The translations under genes and the position numbers were made by a program. The notes under the pieces are model-generated. The model was not told where the DNA came from. It saw nothing but the letters and a program-made list of their open reading frames with translations, and ran no database searches. DNA of 32,861 nucleotides from assembly GCA_934167685.1 (NCBI GenBank), contig CAKPLQ010000014.1, positions 1-32,861 of the forward strand. Reading direction: 5' to 3'. The number at the start of each line of letters is the position of its first letter. Positions within the stretch are counted from its first letter, which is position 1. Below are positions 22,263 to 29,774 of the stretch, one piece after another. The DNA is from an uncultured Clostridia bacterium (GTDB lineage: Bacteria > Bacillota > Clostridia > TANB77 > CAG-508).

Positions 22263-22928
22263 ATGGTAGAAGTATCAACATCAATTCTAACGGTAGAAAA
22301 GGGAAAAGAAGCAGAAACATTTTTAGCCTTAGAGAAATCAAAGACAGATTATTTCCATATAGATGTAATGGATGGAGAATTTGTAGAAAAAGACACATAT
22401 CATAATATGCTAGAATATAGTACATATATAAGAAGAATATCAAATTTGCCAATGGATATACATCTTATGGTAAAAGATGTAGAAACTGCAATAGAAGTGT
22501 TTTCTGCAGTAGAGCCTAATATTATAACATTTCATTTAGAAGCTTGTAAAAATAAAGAAGAAGTTATGAGAAATATTCAATTAATAAAAGAAAAAGGCTC
22601 AAGAGTAGGGATTGCAGTAAAACCAGAAACCCCAATAGAAGAGGTATATGAATATTTGCCATATATTCATATGTGTTTAGTAATGACAGTCGAACCAGGA
22701 AAAGGTGGGCAAACATTAATAACAGATATGCTAGCAAAAATATCAGAGTTAAAGTCATATATAGAACGCAAAGGATTAGAAATAGACATTGAAGTTGATG
22801 GAGGAGTAAATTTAAAAACTGCCACTAGAGTAAAAAAAGCAGGTGCTAACATTTTAGTTGCAGGAACAGCAATACTTATGGCATCTGATTATAAAGTTAT
22901 TATTGATGAACTAAAGGAGGAAAATTAG
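22263..22928 (+). CDS. rpe: Ribulose-phosphate 3-epimerase family protein (divergent)
   Basis: 221 residues. An ATG at 22242 is in frame, but GGAGG (22251-22255) lies inside that extension and correctly precedes the ATG at 22263 (MVEVSTSILTVEKG). A TIM barrel with the metal and catalytic residues of Rpe: His32 and Asp34 (YFHIDVMDGEFV), His67 (MDIHLMV) and Asp179 (EVDGGVN). It departs from the usual sequence at several places: the HxDxMDGxFVPN loop continues EKDTYHN, and the MSVNPGFGGQ loop reads MTVEPGKGGQ. It interconverts ribulose-5-phosphate and xylulose-5-phosphate in the pentose phosphate pathway if the substrate is conserved. The position between rsgA and pgi supports this. Confidence 0.85.
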   Translation: MVEVSTSILTVEKGKEAETFLALEKSKTDYFHIDVMDGEFVEKDTYHNMLEYSTYIRRISNLPMDIHLMVKDVETAIEVFSAVEPNIITFHLEACKNKEEVMRNIQLIKEKGSRVGIAVKPETPIEEVYEYLPYIHMCLVMTVEPGKGGQTLITDMLAKISELKSYIERKGLEIDIEVDGGVNLKTATRVKKAGANILVAGTAILMASDYKVIIDELKEEN

Positions 22929-22929
22929 T

Positions 22930-24237
22930 ATGTTAAATTTAAAACTAAATTTAAAAAACACAGGAATAGAACAAAAAGCAATTATGAAATATAAAGAAAA
23001 GGTAGAGCAAATCCACCAAGAATTACACAAAAGAGCGAATGACGAAACAGACTTTGTTGGGTGGATAGATTTACCAACAAAATATGATAAAAAAGAATTC
23101 AAGAGAATAAAAGAAGCAGCTGCGAGAATTCAAGAAGACTCAGAAGTTTTAATTGTAATAGGAATTGGTGGGTCATATTTAGGTGCCAGAGCAGTAATAG
23201 AGAGTTTGACAAGTACATTTGACAATATGTTAACAGAAGAAAAAAGAAAACATCCACAAATACTATATGTAGGAAACAATTTAAGTCCTAATTACATAAA
23301 CGACTTAATTGAGTTACTTGGAACGAAAGATTTTTCTGTAAATGTAATATCAAAATCAGGAACAACAACAGAACCTGCAATTGCATTTAGAATATTTAGA
23401 GAAATGCTAGAAAATAGATATGGAATTGAAGAAGCAAGAAGTAGAATATATGTTACAACAGACAAAGAAAGAGGAGCATTAAAAACACTTGCAAATTCAG
23501 AAGGATACGAAACATTTGTTATACCAGACAATGTTGGAGGAAGATATTCAGTATTAACACCAGTTGGACTATTACCAATAGCTGTTGCAGGAATAAATAT
23601 TGACAAATTGATGGAAGGTGCAAGAACAGCTCAACAAAAATATGAGGATTCAAATTTAAAATATAATGCATGTTATCAATATGCGGTAGTTAGAAACATT
23701 TTATATAAATTATACAAAAATACGGAAATTTTAGTAAACTATGAACCAAAAATGCATTACTTCACAGAATGGTGGAAGCAACTGTATGGAGAAAGTGAAG
23801 GAAAAGAACAATTAGGAATATTTCCTGCAGGAGTAGACTTTACAACAGATTTACATTCAATGGGACAATATATACAAGAAGGAAGAAGAAACTTATTTGA
23901 AACAGTAATAAGAATAGAAAAATCAGAATCTGACATAACAATACAAGAAGAGGAAGATAATTTAGATGGATTAAATTATTTAGCAGGAAAAGGATTGGAT
24001 TATGTAAATAAAAAGGCGATGGAAGGAACAATAGAAGCACATGTTTCTGGAGATGTGCCTAACATAGTAATAGAATTACCAGTTTTAACTGAAGAAACTG
24101 TAGGACATTTAATATATTTCTTCGAAAAAGCTTGTGCAATGTCAGGAATGATATTAGGAGTTAATCCATTTAATCAACCTGGTGTTGAAAAATATAAAAA
24201 GAATATGTTTAAATTATTGGAGAAACCAGGATATTAA
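22930..24237 (+). CDS. pgi: Glucose-6-phosphate isomerase
   Basis: 435 residues, the short form found in Firmicutes. It interconverts glucose-6-phosphate and fructose-6-phosphate. The phosphate and active-site motifs are plain: VIGIGGSYLGARAVIESL, VISKSGTTTEPAIAFR, GGRYSVLTPVGLLP, the Glu-containing LYGESEGKEQLGIFPA, and the C-terminal NPFNQPGVEKYKKNM with the catalytic Lys. AAAGGAGGA sits at the end of rpe, whose stop codon is one base before this ATG, so the two are tightly coupled. Repeat pair C starts right after the stop. Confidence 0.97.
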   Translation: MLNLKLNLKNTGIEQKAIMKYKEKVEQIHQELHKRANDETDFVGWIDLPTKYDKKEFKRIKEAAARIQEDSEVLIVIGIGGSYLGARAVIESLTSTFDNMLTEEKRKHPQILYVGNNLSPNYINDLIELLGTKDFSVNVISKSGTTTEPAIAFRIFREMLENRYGIEEARSRIYVTTDKERGALKTLANSEGYETFVIPDNVGGRYSVLTPVGLLPIAVAGINIDKLMEGARTAQQKYEDSNLKYNACYQYAVVRNILYKLYKNTEILVNYEPKMHYFTEWWKQLYGESEGKEQLGIFPAGVDFTTDLHSMGQYIQEGRRNLFETVIRIEKSESDITIQEEEDNLDGLNYLAGKGLDYVNKKAMEGTIEAHVSGDVPNIVIELPVLTEETVGHLIYFFEKACAMSGMILGVNPFNQPGVEKYKKNMFKLLEKPGY

Positions 24238-24238
24238 T

Positions 24239-24305
24239 TGCACCGATGGGACCGGTTCTCTGCCGTGCAATTTTTGCACCGTTGGGACCGGTTCTTAACG
24301 GTGCA
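24239..24305. repeat. Paired palindromic repeat, locus C
   Basis: Units at 24239-24269 and 24275-24305, same orientation, 36 bases apart. The 36 bases of unit 2 plus linker are identical to those at locus A. It begins two bases after the pgi stop codon. Confidence 0.92.
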
Positions 24306-24359
24306 TTTTGAAAATAAAATTTTGATGTAGAAAATTAATAAGAAAGAAGTGACAATATA

Positions 24360-25094
24360 ATGATAGTAGAAAATGAATACAGGATAAAATTATCAGATAT
24401 AAATAGAGAAAATAAAGCTACTAACAAAGCAATATTAAGTTATTTGGAAGATGTAGGAGGAAAACATTCAGATTTAGCAGGATATGGAATACTAAATATT
24501 CCAAAAACACATTTAAGTTGGATATTAATAGAATGGAAATTACAAGTTATAAGAAGACCTAACTATGGAGAAAATATAAGAGCGACAACGTGGTCTAAAA
24601 ATGCTATTAGATGTTATGCATATCGTGATTTTAAAGTATATGATGAACAAGGAAATGTGATTGTTTTAGCTGCGTCAAAATGGGTGCTTGTAGATACTGT
24701 AAAAGGAAAGATAGTTAGAATAGACGATACATTACTTCAAAAATACAAACCAGAGCTAGGTTTAGAAGCGTTTGATAAACAATATGAAGATTTTGATAAA
24801 ATACATGAACCTGAAGAGTATCAATTAGAAGCGGAATATATAGTAAGAAAATCAGATATAGATGTAAATAATCATATGCATAATTTAAACTATGTTGATT
24901 TAGCAAATGTTGCATTGCCAGATGATGTGTATAATAAAGGAAATTTAAATAATATTAGGATTACATATAAAAAAGAAATAAAACTTGGAGAAACTGTTAA
25001 ATGCAAATATAGTTGCGTAGATGGAAAACATTTTGTTATTGTAAAAAGTCAAGATGAAAAAATTACTCATGCATTAATAGAATTGTATAATTAA
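24360..25094 (+). CDS. Acyl-ACP thioesterase (FatA-like, double hotdog)
   Basis: 244 residues. It should hydrolyse acyl-ACP to free fatty acid. Two hotdog domains can be read: the first (about 1-130) has LEDVGGKHSDLAGYG, then LSWILIEWKLQVIRRPNYGE; the second (about 140-244) carries DIDVNNHMHNLNYVDLA with the catalytic Asn-x-His motif. The length and SDIDVNNHMHN match the bacterial acyl-ACP thioesterase family (PF01643). Chain-length preference cannot be judged. The ribosome binding site is weak (AAGAAAGAAGTGA). It lies between repeat pairs C and D and converges on the spoVB-like gene. Confidence 0.9.
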   Translation: MIVENEYRIKLSDINRENKATNKAILSYLEDVGGKHSDLAGYGILNIPKTHLSWILIEWKLQVIRRPNYGENIRATTWSKNAIRCYAYRDFKVYDEQGNVIVLAASKWVLVDTVKGKIVRIDDTLLQKYKPELGLEAFDKQYEDFDKIHEPEEYQLEAEYIVRKSDIDVNNHMHNLNYVDLANVALPDDVYNKGNLNNIRITYKKEIKLGETVKCKYSCVDGKHFVIVKSQDEKITHALIELYN

Positions 25095-25099
25095 AAAAA

Positions 25100-25166
25100 T
25101 GCACCGTTGGGACCGGTTCTCAACGGTGCATTTTTTGCACGTTGGGGATTGGTTCTCTGCAGTGCA
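25100..25166. repeat. Paired palindromic repeat, locus D, overlapping the spoVB-like gene
   Basis: Unit 1 is 25100-25130 and has perfect 9-base arms (TGCACCGTT / AACGGTGCA). Unit 2 is 25136-25166 and is degenerate (core GGGATTGGTTCTC, arm TGCAGTGCA). The minus-strand spoVB-like reading frame enters unit 2 and stops in unit 1. Confidence 0.9.
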
Positions 25167-26499
25167 TTTTTCTTTCAAAACCTAGAGTCCTAAGGATTTC
25201 TAGTAATTTATATCCACTTAAACTAAAATCTATAATTTCACTAATAAAAATAGAAATTATATATCCACTAAAACCTAAAATAGGAACAAAAAAATAAATA
25301 AAAGCTATGCTAATTATACAATCGAATATATTAACAGCCATAACGTCAACTTGGGCGTCAAGGCCTTTTAAAATACTATCAATAACAATATCTAAATACA
25401 TAATAATAACTAAAGGAGATAGAATTCGTAGATATTTAGCAATTTCTGCTTTGTGATATATCCATAAGCTTAGGTTGTCGGCAAATATAAAAATTAAAAT
25501 GGCTACAATTATTGCAAAAACTAGAGTACAAATTAAAATTATAATTGATATTATTTTTATTTTTGAATATTTTTCTTGGGTATAACATCTAGAAAATTCT
25601 GGAACAAGCAGACTACTGAAACTTATAATTAAACTTACCGGAAACATTATGATTGGCATTGCCATGCCATTGACTATTCCATAAGAAATTAGTGAGTTTG
25701 AAGAATTCATTCCACTTTTTTGCAAGCTAAATGGAATAATTAATTGTTTTGCTGTGGATAAGCCAGAACGCAAATATGATGTTAATGCAACAGGAACAGT
25801 AATTCGTAAAATGCGTTTATTATAGCTATCAAGGTCTTTATATCTTGATTCGATAAGTGAGCTATGTTTATCTCTTAAATATAAATAATATAGATGTAAA
25901 AAAGAGGTTACTTCTGATATTACATCTGCTAAAATTAACGAATAACAAGCATAATCAATGCCATTAGGCATAAATGACTTTAGGAAAAATGCTGTGCAAA
26001 AAATCTTTACAAATTCTTCTCCAAATTTAGCAATAGCATTTTTATAAACGCGTCTTACAGCTGTAAAATAGCCATTTACAGCTGACGACATTGATATAAA
26101 AGGAAGTGCGATACAAATAAGGTAAATTACCTTTTTACTAATGCGACTATGTAAACAGTGAACTGTTATGAAATCTGCTAGAAAAAAGAAAATCAAACTA
26201 GCACAAATTCCAAAAATCAAACTAAAAAATAAACACTTTTTAGCAGCTTTTTTTGCACCTATTTCATTATTGCATGCAAGTTCTTCGGAAACCACTCTAG
26301 TAGCTGAAATATTTATACCAGCAGATGCAAGTGTTATTCCAAACGCATATACAGACATTACTAGTGTAAAAACTCCAACAGCTTCTTCTCCAATTGAATT
26401 TGAAATGAATATACTGAAAAACATATTTATAAATTGAAGAATTACTGAACTAAATAATAAAATTAGGGTGTTAAAAAATAGTATTTTTATAGTTCGCAA
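25120..26499 (-). CDS. SpoVB-like polysaccharide/lipid flippase (MOP superfamily)
   Basis: 459 residues with about 13-14 membrane helices. The N-terminus (LQFINMFFSIFISNSIGEEA, VGVFTLVMSVYAFGITLASAG) and the mid-segment (LTSYLRSGLSTAKQLIIPFS, then YGIVNGMAMPIIMFPVSLI) match SpoVB/YabM/YtgP relatives, which move lipid-linked precursors across the membrane during spore cortex or cell-wall synthesis. The start is TTG at 26499, with AAAGGA nine bases upstream; the nearest ATG is out of frame. The last ~15 residues (MHCREPIPNVQKMHR) are encoded entirely by repeat pair D, so the natural C-terminus has been replaced or extended. It is divergent from ruvB. SpoVB itself or another paralogue of the family cannot be told apart here. 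Confidence 0.88.
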   Translation of the reverse strand: MRTIKILFFNTLILLFSSVILQFINMFFSIFISNSIGEEAVGVFTLVMSVYAFGITLASAGINISATRVVSEELACNNEIGAKKAAKKCLFFSLIFGICASLIFFFLADFITVHCLHSRISKKVIYLICIALPFISMSSAVNGYFTAVRRVYKNAIAKFGEEFVKIFCTAFFLKSFMPNGIDYACYSLILADVISEVTSFLHLYYLYLRDKHSSLIESRYKDLDSYNKRILRITVPVALTSYLRSGLSTAKQLIIPFSLQKSGMNSSNSLISYGIVNGMAMPIIMFPVSLIISFSSLLVPEFSRCYTQEKYSKIKIISIIILICTLVFAIIVAILIFIFADNLSLWIYHKAEIAKYLRILSPLVIIMYLDIVIDSILKGLDAQVDVMAVNIFDCIISIAFIYFFVPILGFSGYIISIFISEIIDFSLSGYKLLEILRTLGFERKMHCREPIPNVQKMHR

Positions 26500-26539
26500 A
26501 ATGCAACATCCTTTCTACATTATAAAATATATAAACATA

Positions 26540-26568
26540 TTGAAAAATTAGAACAAGTTTGATATAAT
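26540..26568 (+). promoter_or_regulatory. Promoter for ruvB
   Basis: TTGAAA (26540-26545), 17-base spacer, TATAAT (26563-26568), 48 bases before the ruvB ATG. Confidence 0.75.
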
Positions 26569-26615
26569 TTTCGAAGAAATGCTAATAGGAAAAATGGGAG
26601 GAAATTAAAGCAGAT

Positions 26616-27626
26616 ATGGAAGATAACGTAATAAGACCAGAGTTAGAGAGTGTGCAAGAAGAAAGACTAGAAAAGTCATTAAGACCTCAAACTTTGGATG
26701 AATATATTGGGCAAAATAAAGTAAAAGAAAATATGAGAATATATATAGAAGCTGCAAAGAAGAGGGGAGAGTCACTTGACCATTGTTTATTTTATGGACC
26801 ACCAGGACTAGGAAAAACAACTATTGCTAATATAATTGCAAATGAAATGCATTCAAATATAAAAGTAACATCAGGTCCTGCAATTGAAAAGCCAGGAGAT
26901 TTGGCTGCGATTTTAACTACATTATCAGAATATGATGTTTTGTTTATTGATGAAATACATAGATTAAGCAAAAATGTGGAAGAAATTTTATATCCAGCAT
27001 TGGAAGATTATACATTAGATATTGTTATTGGGTCTGGCGCAAGTGCTAAGTCCATCAGAATAGATTTACCAAAATTTACTTTAATTGGAGCTACTACAAA
27101 AGCAGGTTCACTTACAACACCATTAAGAGATAGATTTGGAATTATCCATAAGTTAGAATTATATACACCAGAAGACTTGCAAGTAATTGTTAAAAGATCA
27201 GCTAAGATTTTAGACGTAAAAATAGATGATGAATCAGCAATGGAAATAGCAAGACGCTCTAGAGGAACTCCTAGAATTGCAAATAGATTATTGAAAAGAG
27301 TAAGAGACTATGCAGCTGTTTTAGGAGATGGAGATATTAATTTAAAAATAACTAAACATGCACTAAATCAACTAGAAATTGATGAACTTGGTCTAGATGA
27401 TGTTGACAGAAGAATATTGGAAGTTATGATAACACAATATCAAGGGAGACCTGTTGGGATAGAAACAATTGCAGTTTCCTTGGGAGAAGAAATAGATACA
27501 ATTGAAGATGTTTATGAGCCATATTTAATTCAGATAGGATTTATAGCGAGAACTCCTAGAGGAAGAATGGTTATGCCACCGGCGTATGAACACTTGGGAT
27601 ATGAGTATCAAACTAAGTTTATTTAA
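26616..27626 (+). CDS. ruvB: Holliday junction branch migration ATPase RuvB
   Basis: 336 residues, full length. The AAA+ motor drives branch migration with RuvA. Walker A is YGPPGLGKTT, Walker B is VLFIDEIHRLSKNVEEILYP, sensor 1 is FTLIGATTKAG, and the arginine finger region is LTTPLRDRFGI. The C-terminal winged helix ends in IGFIARTPRGRMVMPPAYEH, typical of RuvB. The only GGGAGG (26595-26600) is 15 bases from the ATG, a longer gap than usual, but no better start is in frame. ruvA and ruvC are not adjacent. Repeat pair E follows three bases after the stop. Confidence 0.98.
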   Translation: MEDNVIRPELESVQEERLEKSLRPQTLDEYIGQNKVKENMRIYIEAAKKRGESLDHCLFYGPPGLGKTTIANIIANEMHSNIKVTSGPAIEKPGDLAAILTTLSEYDVLFIDEIHRLSKNVEEILYPALEDYTLDIVIGSGASAKSIRIDLPKFTLIGATTKAGSLTTPLRDRFGIIHKLELYTPEDLQVIVKRSAKILDVKIDDESAMEIARRSRGTPRIANRLLKRVRDYAAVLGDGDINLKITKHALNQLEIDELGLDDVDRRILEVMITQYQGRPVGIETIAVSLGEEIDTIEDVYEPYLIQIGFIARTPRGRMVMPPAYEHLGYEYQTKFI

Positions 27627-27628
27627 AA

Positions 27629-27695
27629 TGCACGGCAGAGAACCGGTCCCAAACGTGCAAAAATTGCACCGCAGAGAACCGGTCCCAACGGTGCA
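27629..27695. repeat. Paired palindromic repeat, locus E
   Basis: Units at 27629-27659 and 27665-27695, 36 bases apart, with the core on the + strand reading GAGAACCGGTCCC (opposite orientation to loci A, C and D). It lies between ruvB and queH. Confidence 0.92.
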
Positions 27696-27712
27696 AGATA
27701 GGAGAAGAATAA

Positions 27713-28835
27713 ATGAAATTATTATTGCATACTTGTTGTGCACCATGTAGTGTGTATTGCATAAAGAGCTTGAGGAAGGAAAACATAGAGCCAACTGTGT
27801 ATTGGTTTAATCCCAATATACATCCATATATGGAATATAAAACAAGAAGAGATACATTAAAAGAATATACAAAATCTATACGGAATAAATGCTATTTTTG
27901 ATGAAGATTATGGATTAAAAGAGTTTTGTAAGAATGTTATTAATGATTTGGAAAATAGATGTGTTAAATATTGCTATAGGGTTCGTCTTGAACAAACAGC
28001 TAAATATGCAAAAGAACATGGTTATGATACTTTCTCTACAACTCTACTTATAAGTCCATATCAGAATCACGAGGCTCTTAAAATAATTGGTGAGGAAATG
28101 GCTCAAAAATACAAGCTAACATTTCTATATAGAGATTTTAGACATGGTTTTAAAAAAGGACAGGCAGAAGCAAGGGAATTAGGATTGTATATGCAAAAGT
28201 ATTGCGGATGTGTATTTAGTGAATCTATTCCCAATCATAGTCACATTATTTCTGAACAGAAAGCTCGAATTCTTGAAAATAAAATTACAGAAAAAAAGAT
28301 TAGACTTGGTTGGGATGTTCCAAATTTAGAATTAAAACCATATAAAAACGGTAATCAGGAAGAAATTAAATTTATTTATAATTTAAAAAAGGAAGTTTAT
28401 CAGAAATATGTAGAGAAAATTTATGGAGAATGGAATGAGGAAAATCAAAAGAAATTATTTAATAAATTTATGAAAGAAAATTCAAAGAATATAGAACTAA
28501 TATATTTAAAAGATAAATTAGTAGGATTTTATAATGGAAAAACAAAAGATGATAATTCTTTTGAAATAGATAATATTTGTATAATGCCAGAATATCAAAA
28601 TAAAGGTATTGGAACTGCAGTATTAAAAGAAATATTATTCGAGAATAAAGATAAAGAAGTTAGCTTACAATGCTTTAAAGATAACCCAGCGATAGATTGG
28701 TATAAGAAAATTGGATTTGAAAAGATAAGTGAATGTCCTACTTTGAAAGGATTTAATAGAGCAGAAATTTATAGAATGAAAAAATTCCCGCGACATATAA
28801 AGATAATAAAAAGTCCCCACTATTCAATTGAATAG
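27713..28835 (+). pseudogene. queH: queH fused to a GNAT acetyltransferase domain, one-base frameshift
   Basis: The first frame (27713-27901) encodes MKLLLHTCCAPCSVYCIKSL and NPNIHPYMEYKTRR, the start of QueH (formerly DUF208), then stops. The second frame continues from at least 27882 with GINAIFDEDYG, RCVKYCYRVRLEQTAKYA, FSTTLLISPYQNHEAL and YCGCVFSE. Ignoring the C at 27881 joins both into one ~373-residue frame. QueH reduces epoxyqueuosine to queuosine in tRNA with an Fe-S/non-haem iron centre built from these Cys motifs (CCAPC; a second Cys pair, spaced by three residues here; CGC). The last ~165 residues are a GNAT acetyltransferase domain (FEIDNICIMPEYQNKGIGTA, then WYKKIGFE). The final residues (SPHYSIE) come from the terminator of the opposite gene. 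It is either a true pseudogene, a sequencing error or programmed frameshifting. Confidence 0.85.
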
Positions 28836-28843
28836 TGGGGACT
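28812..28843 (-). terminator. Perfect 32-bp palindromic terminator of the 28857 gene
   Basis: AGTCCCCACTATTCAA joined directly to its reverse complement (28812-28827 / 28828-28843). On the minus strand TTTTTATTATC follows, a proper terminator tail; the + strand lacks a T-run. It also contains the stop codon of the queH-GNAT frame. Confidence 0.87.
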
Positions 28844-28856
28844 ACCAATACTAGGC

Positions 28857-29585
28857 TTAATATTTCATTGTGTTGTAGCCGAATTTTTCATTACTTTCTT
28901 CGGCATGTGTTATTTTTTTTCGCACATCCTCTAAAGATATTCCATCCCAAAGATACTGCGCTAAAGCAGTCTGAGCAACTCTACTCTCAAGAGGGGTCAA
29001 TTTGCGGTAGTGACGTTTAGGTGCCCTCTCGTAGTGGTCACAAGTAACAACAGAGAACACATCATGTTCCATATTGAATGCTTCGTAACCTTCGAGTATC
29101 CACGGATATTTTTCAATGCCAGTGGATTTCTCTCGGACTTTTGCACAACCGCCATCCGCGTCTGAAGCTGGAGATAAGTGTGTGCATTCTTTATTGAATA
29201 AAGCACACTTATGTGAACCCACTATTTTTGATGTCAAGAAATTCATATCTGCTGGAACTTCTGAGTAAAAGTATTTTCCATATCTTTTCAATATGAATGT
29301 AGGTTGACTTGTCTGACGTAATTTCTTAATTTCTGGTACTGTTATTGGTACCAGAGAAATCAAATCAGTTACTGTATGAAATGAAATCTGCCGTTTTCCT
29401 TGTAACTTCATTTTTTTTGTCTTTGGGTTAAGTTTTTTTACAACTTCATATTCAGTGACTATTGACCGAACTACTAGATTCATGTTTTCTGTATCCAAAT
29501 TAACTTCCTGAGTTACTTTGGAACTTTCATGAGTTATCTCCTCAGTTGTTATTGTTGCTGGTGTCTGCTGTGCTACTGTTGTCAT
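28857..29585 (-). CDS. Orphan protein with a cysteine-rich central segment
   Basis: 242 residues, not recognised. The N-terminal ~45 residues are Thr/Glu/Val-rich and probably flexible (TTVAQQTPATITTEEITHES). A basic stretch (NPKTKKMKLQGKRQISFHT) follows. The centre has KCALFNKECTHLSPASDADG then GCAKV, and later VVTCDHYER, so up to four cysteines could hold zinc or an iron-sulphur cluster. The C-terminus is helical (TPLESRVAQTALAQYLWDGI). No signal peptide or membrane helix. AAGGAGGAC precedes the ATG. It is a single-gene unit with its own promoter and a perfect palindromic terminator. Base composition is visibly less A/T-rich than the flanking genes, like the RelA/SpoT-like operon, so acquisition from outside is plausible. 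Confidence 0.75.
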   Translation of the reverse strand: MTTVAQQTPATITTEEITHESSKVTQEVNLDTENMNLVVRSIVTEYEVVKKLNPKTKKMKLQGKRQISFHTVTDLISLVPITVPEIKKLRQTSQPTFILKRYGKYFYSEVPADMNFLTSKIVGSHKCALFNKECTHLSPASDADGGCAKVREKSTGIEKYPWILEGYEAFNMEHDVFSVVTCDHYERAPKRHYRKLTPLESRVAQTALAQYLWDGISLEDVRKKITHAEESNEKFGYNTMKY

Positions 29586-29643
29586 TATATGTCCTCCTTA
29601 ATATTGGTGAGATATTAAATATCCCTAAAATAGTTACAATACC

Positions 29644-29672
29644 AGTATAGCACATTATGTAAAATTAGTCAA
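29644..29672 (-). promoter_or_regulatory. Promoter for the Cys-rich orphan gene
   Basis: On the minus strand TTGACT (29667-29672), 17-base spacer, TATACT (29644-29649), 58 bases before the ATG. Confidence 0.72.
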
Positions 29673-29702
29673 TTGAAATAATGTTGAAAATAAGAAAATA
29701 TA

Positions 29703-29731
29703 TTGACAAAAAACAGTTAAAATGATAAATA
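29703..29731 (+). promoter_or_regulatory. Candidate promoter for the surface-protein remnant
   Basis: TTGACA (29703-29708), 17-base spacer, TAAATA (29726-29731). A short frame opening at ATG 29746 (MNCKRNIDDKTKGRKHQ, then stop) follows, with no usable link to the remnant frame. Confidence 0.5.
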
Positions 29732-29774
29732 TAAATAGAAGAAAAATGAATTGTAAAAGAAATATTGATGATAA

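Noticed and set aside
26168..26437. Plus-strand 89-residue ORF inside the spoVB-like gene
   Set aside because: It is antisense to a conserved membrane protein and has no ribosome binding site or domain.
27713..27901. A free-standing 62-residue protein at the start of queH
   Set aside because: It ends abruptly in the middle of the conserved QueH sequence, which continues in the next frame after a single base, so it is a fragment of the larger gene.
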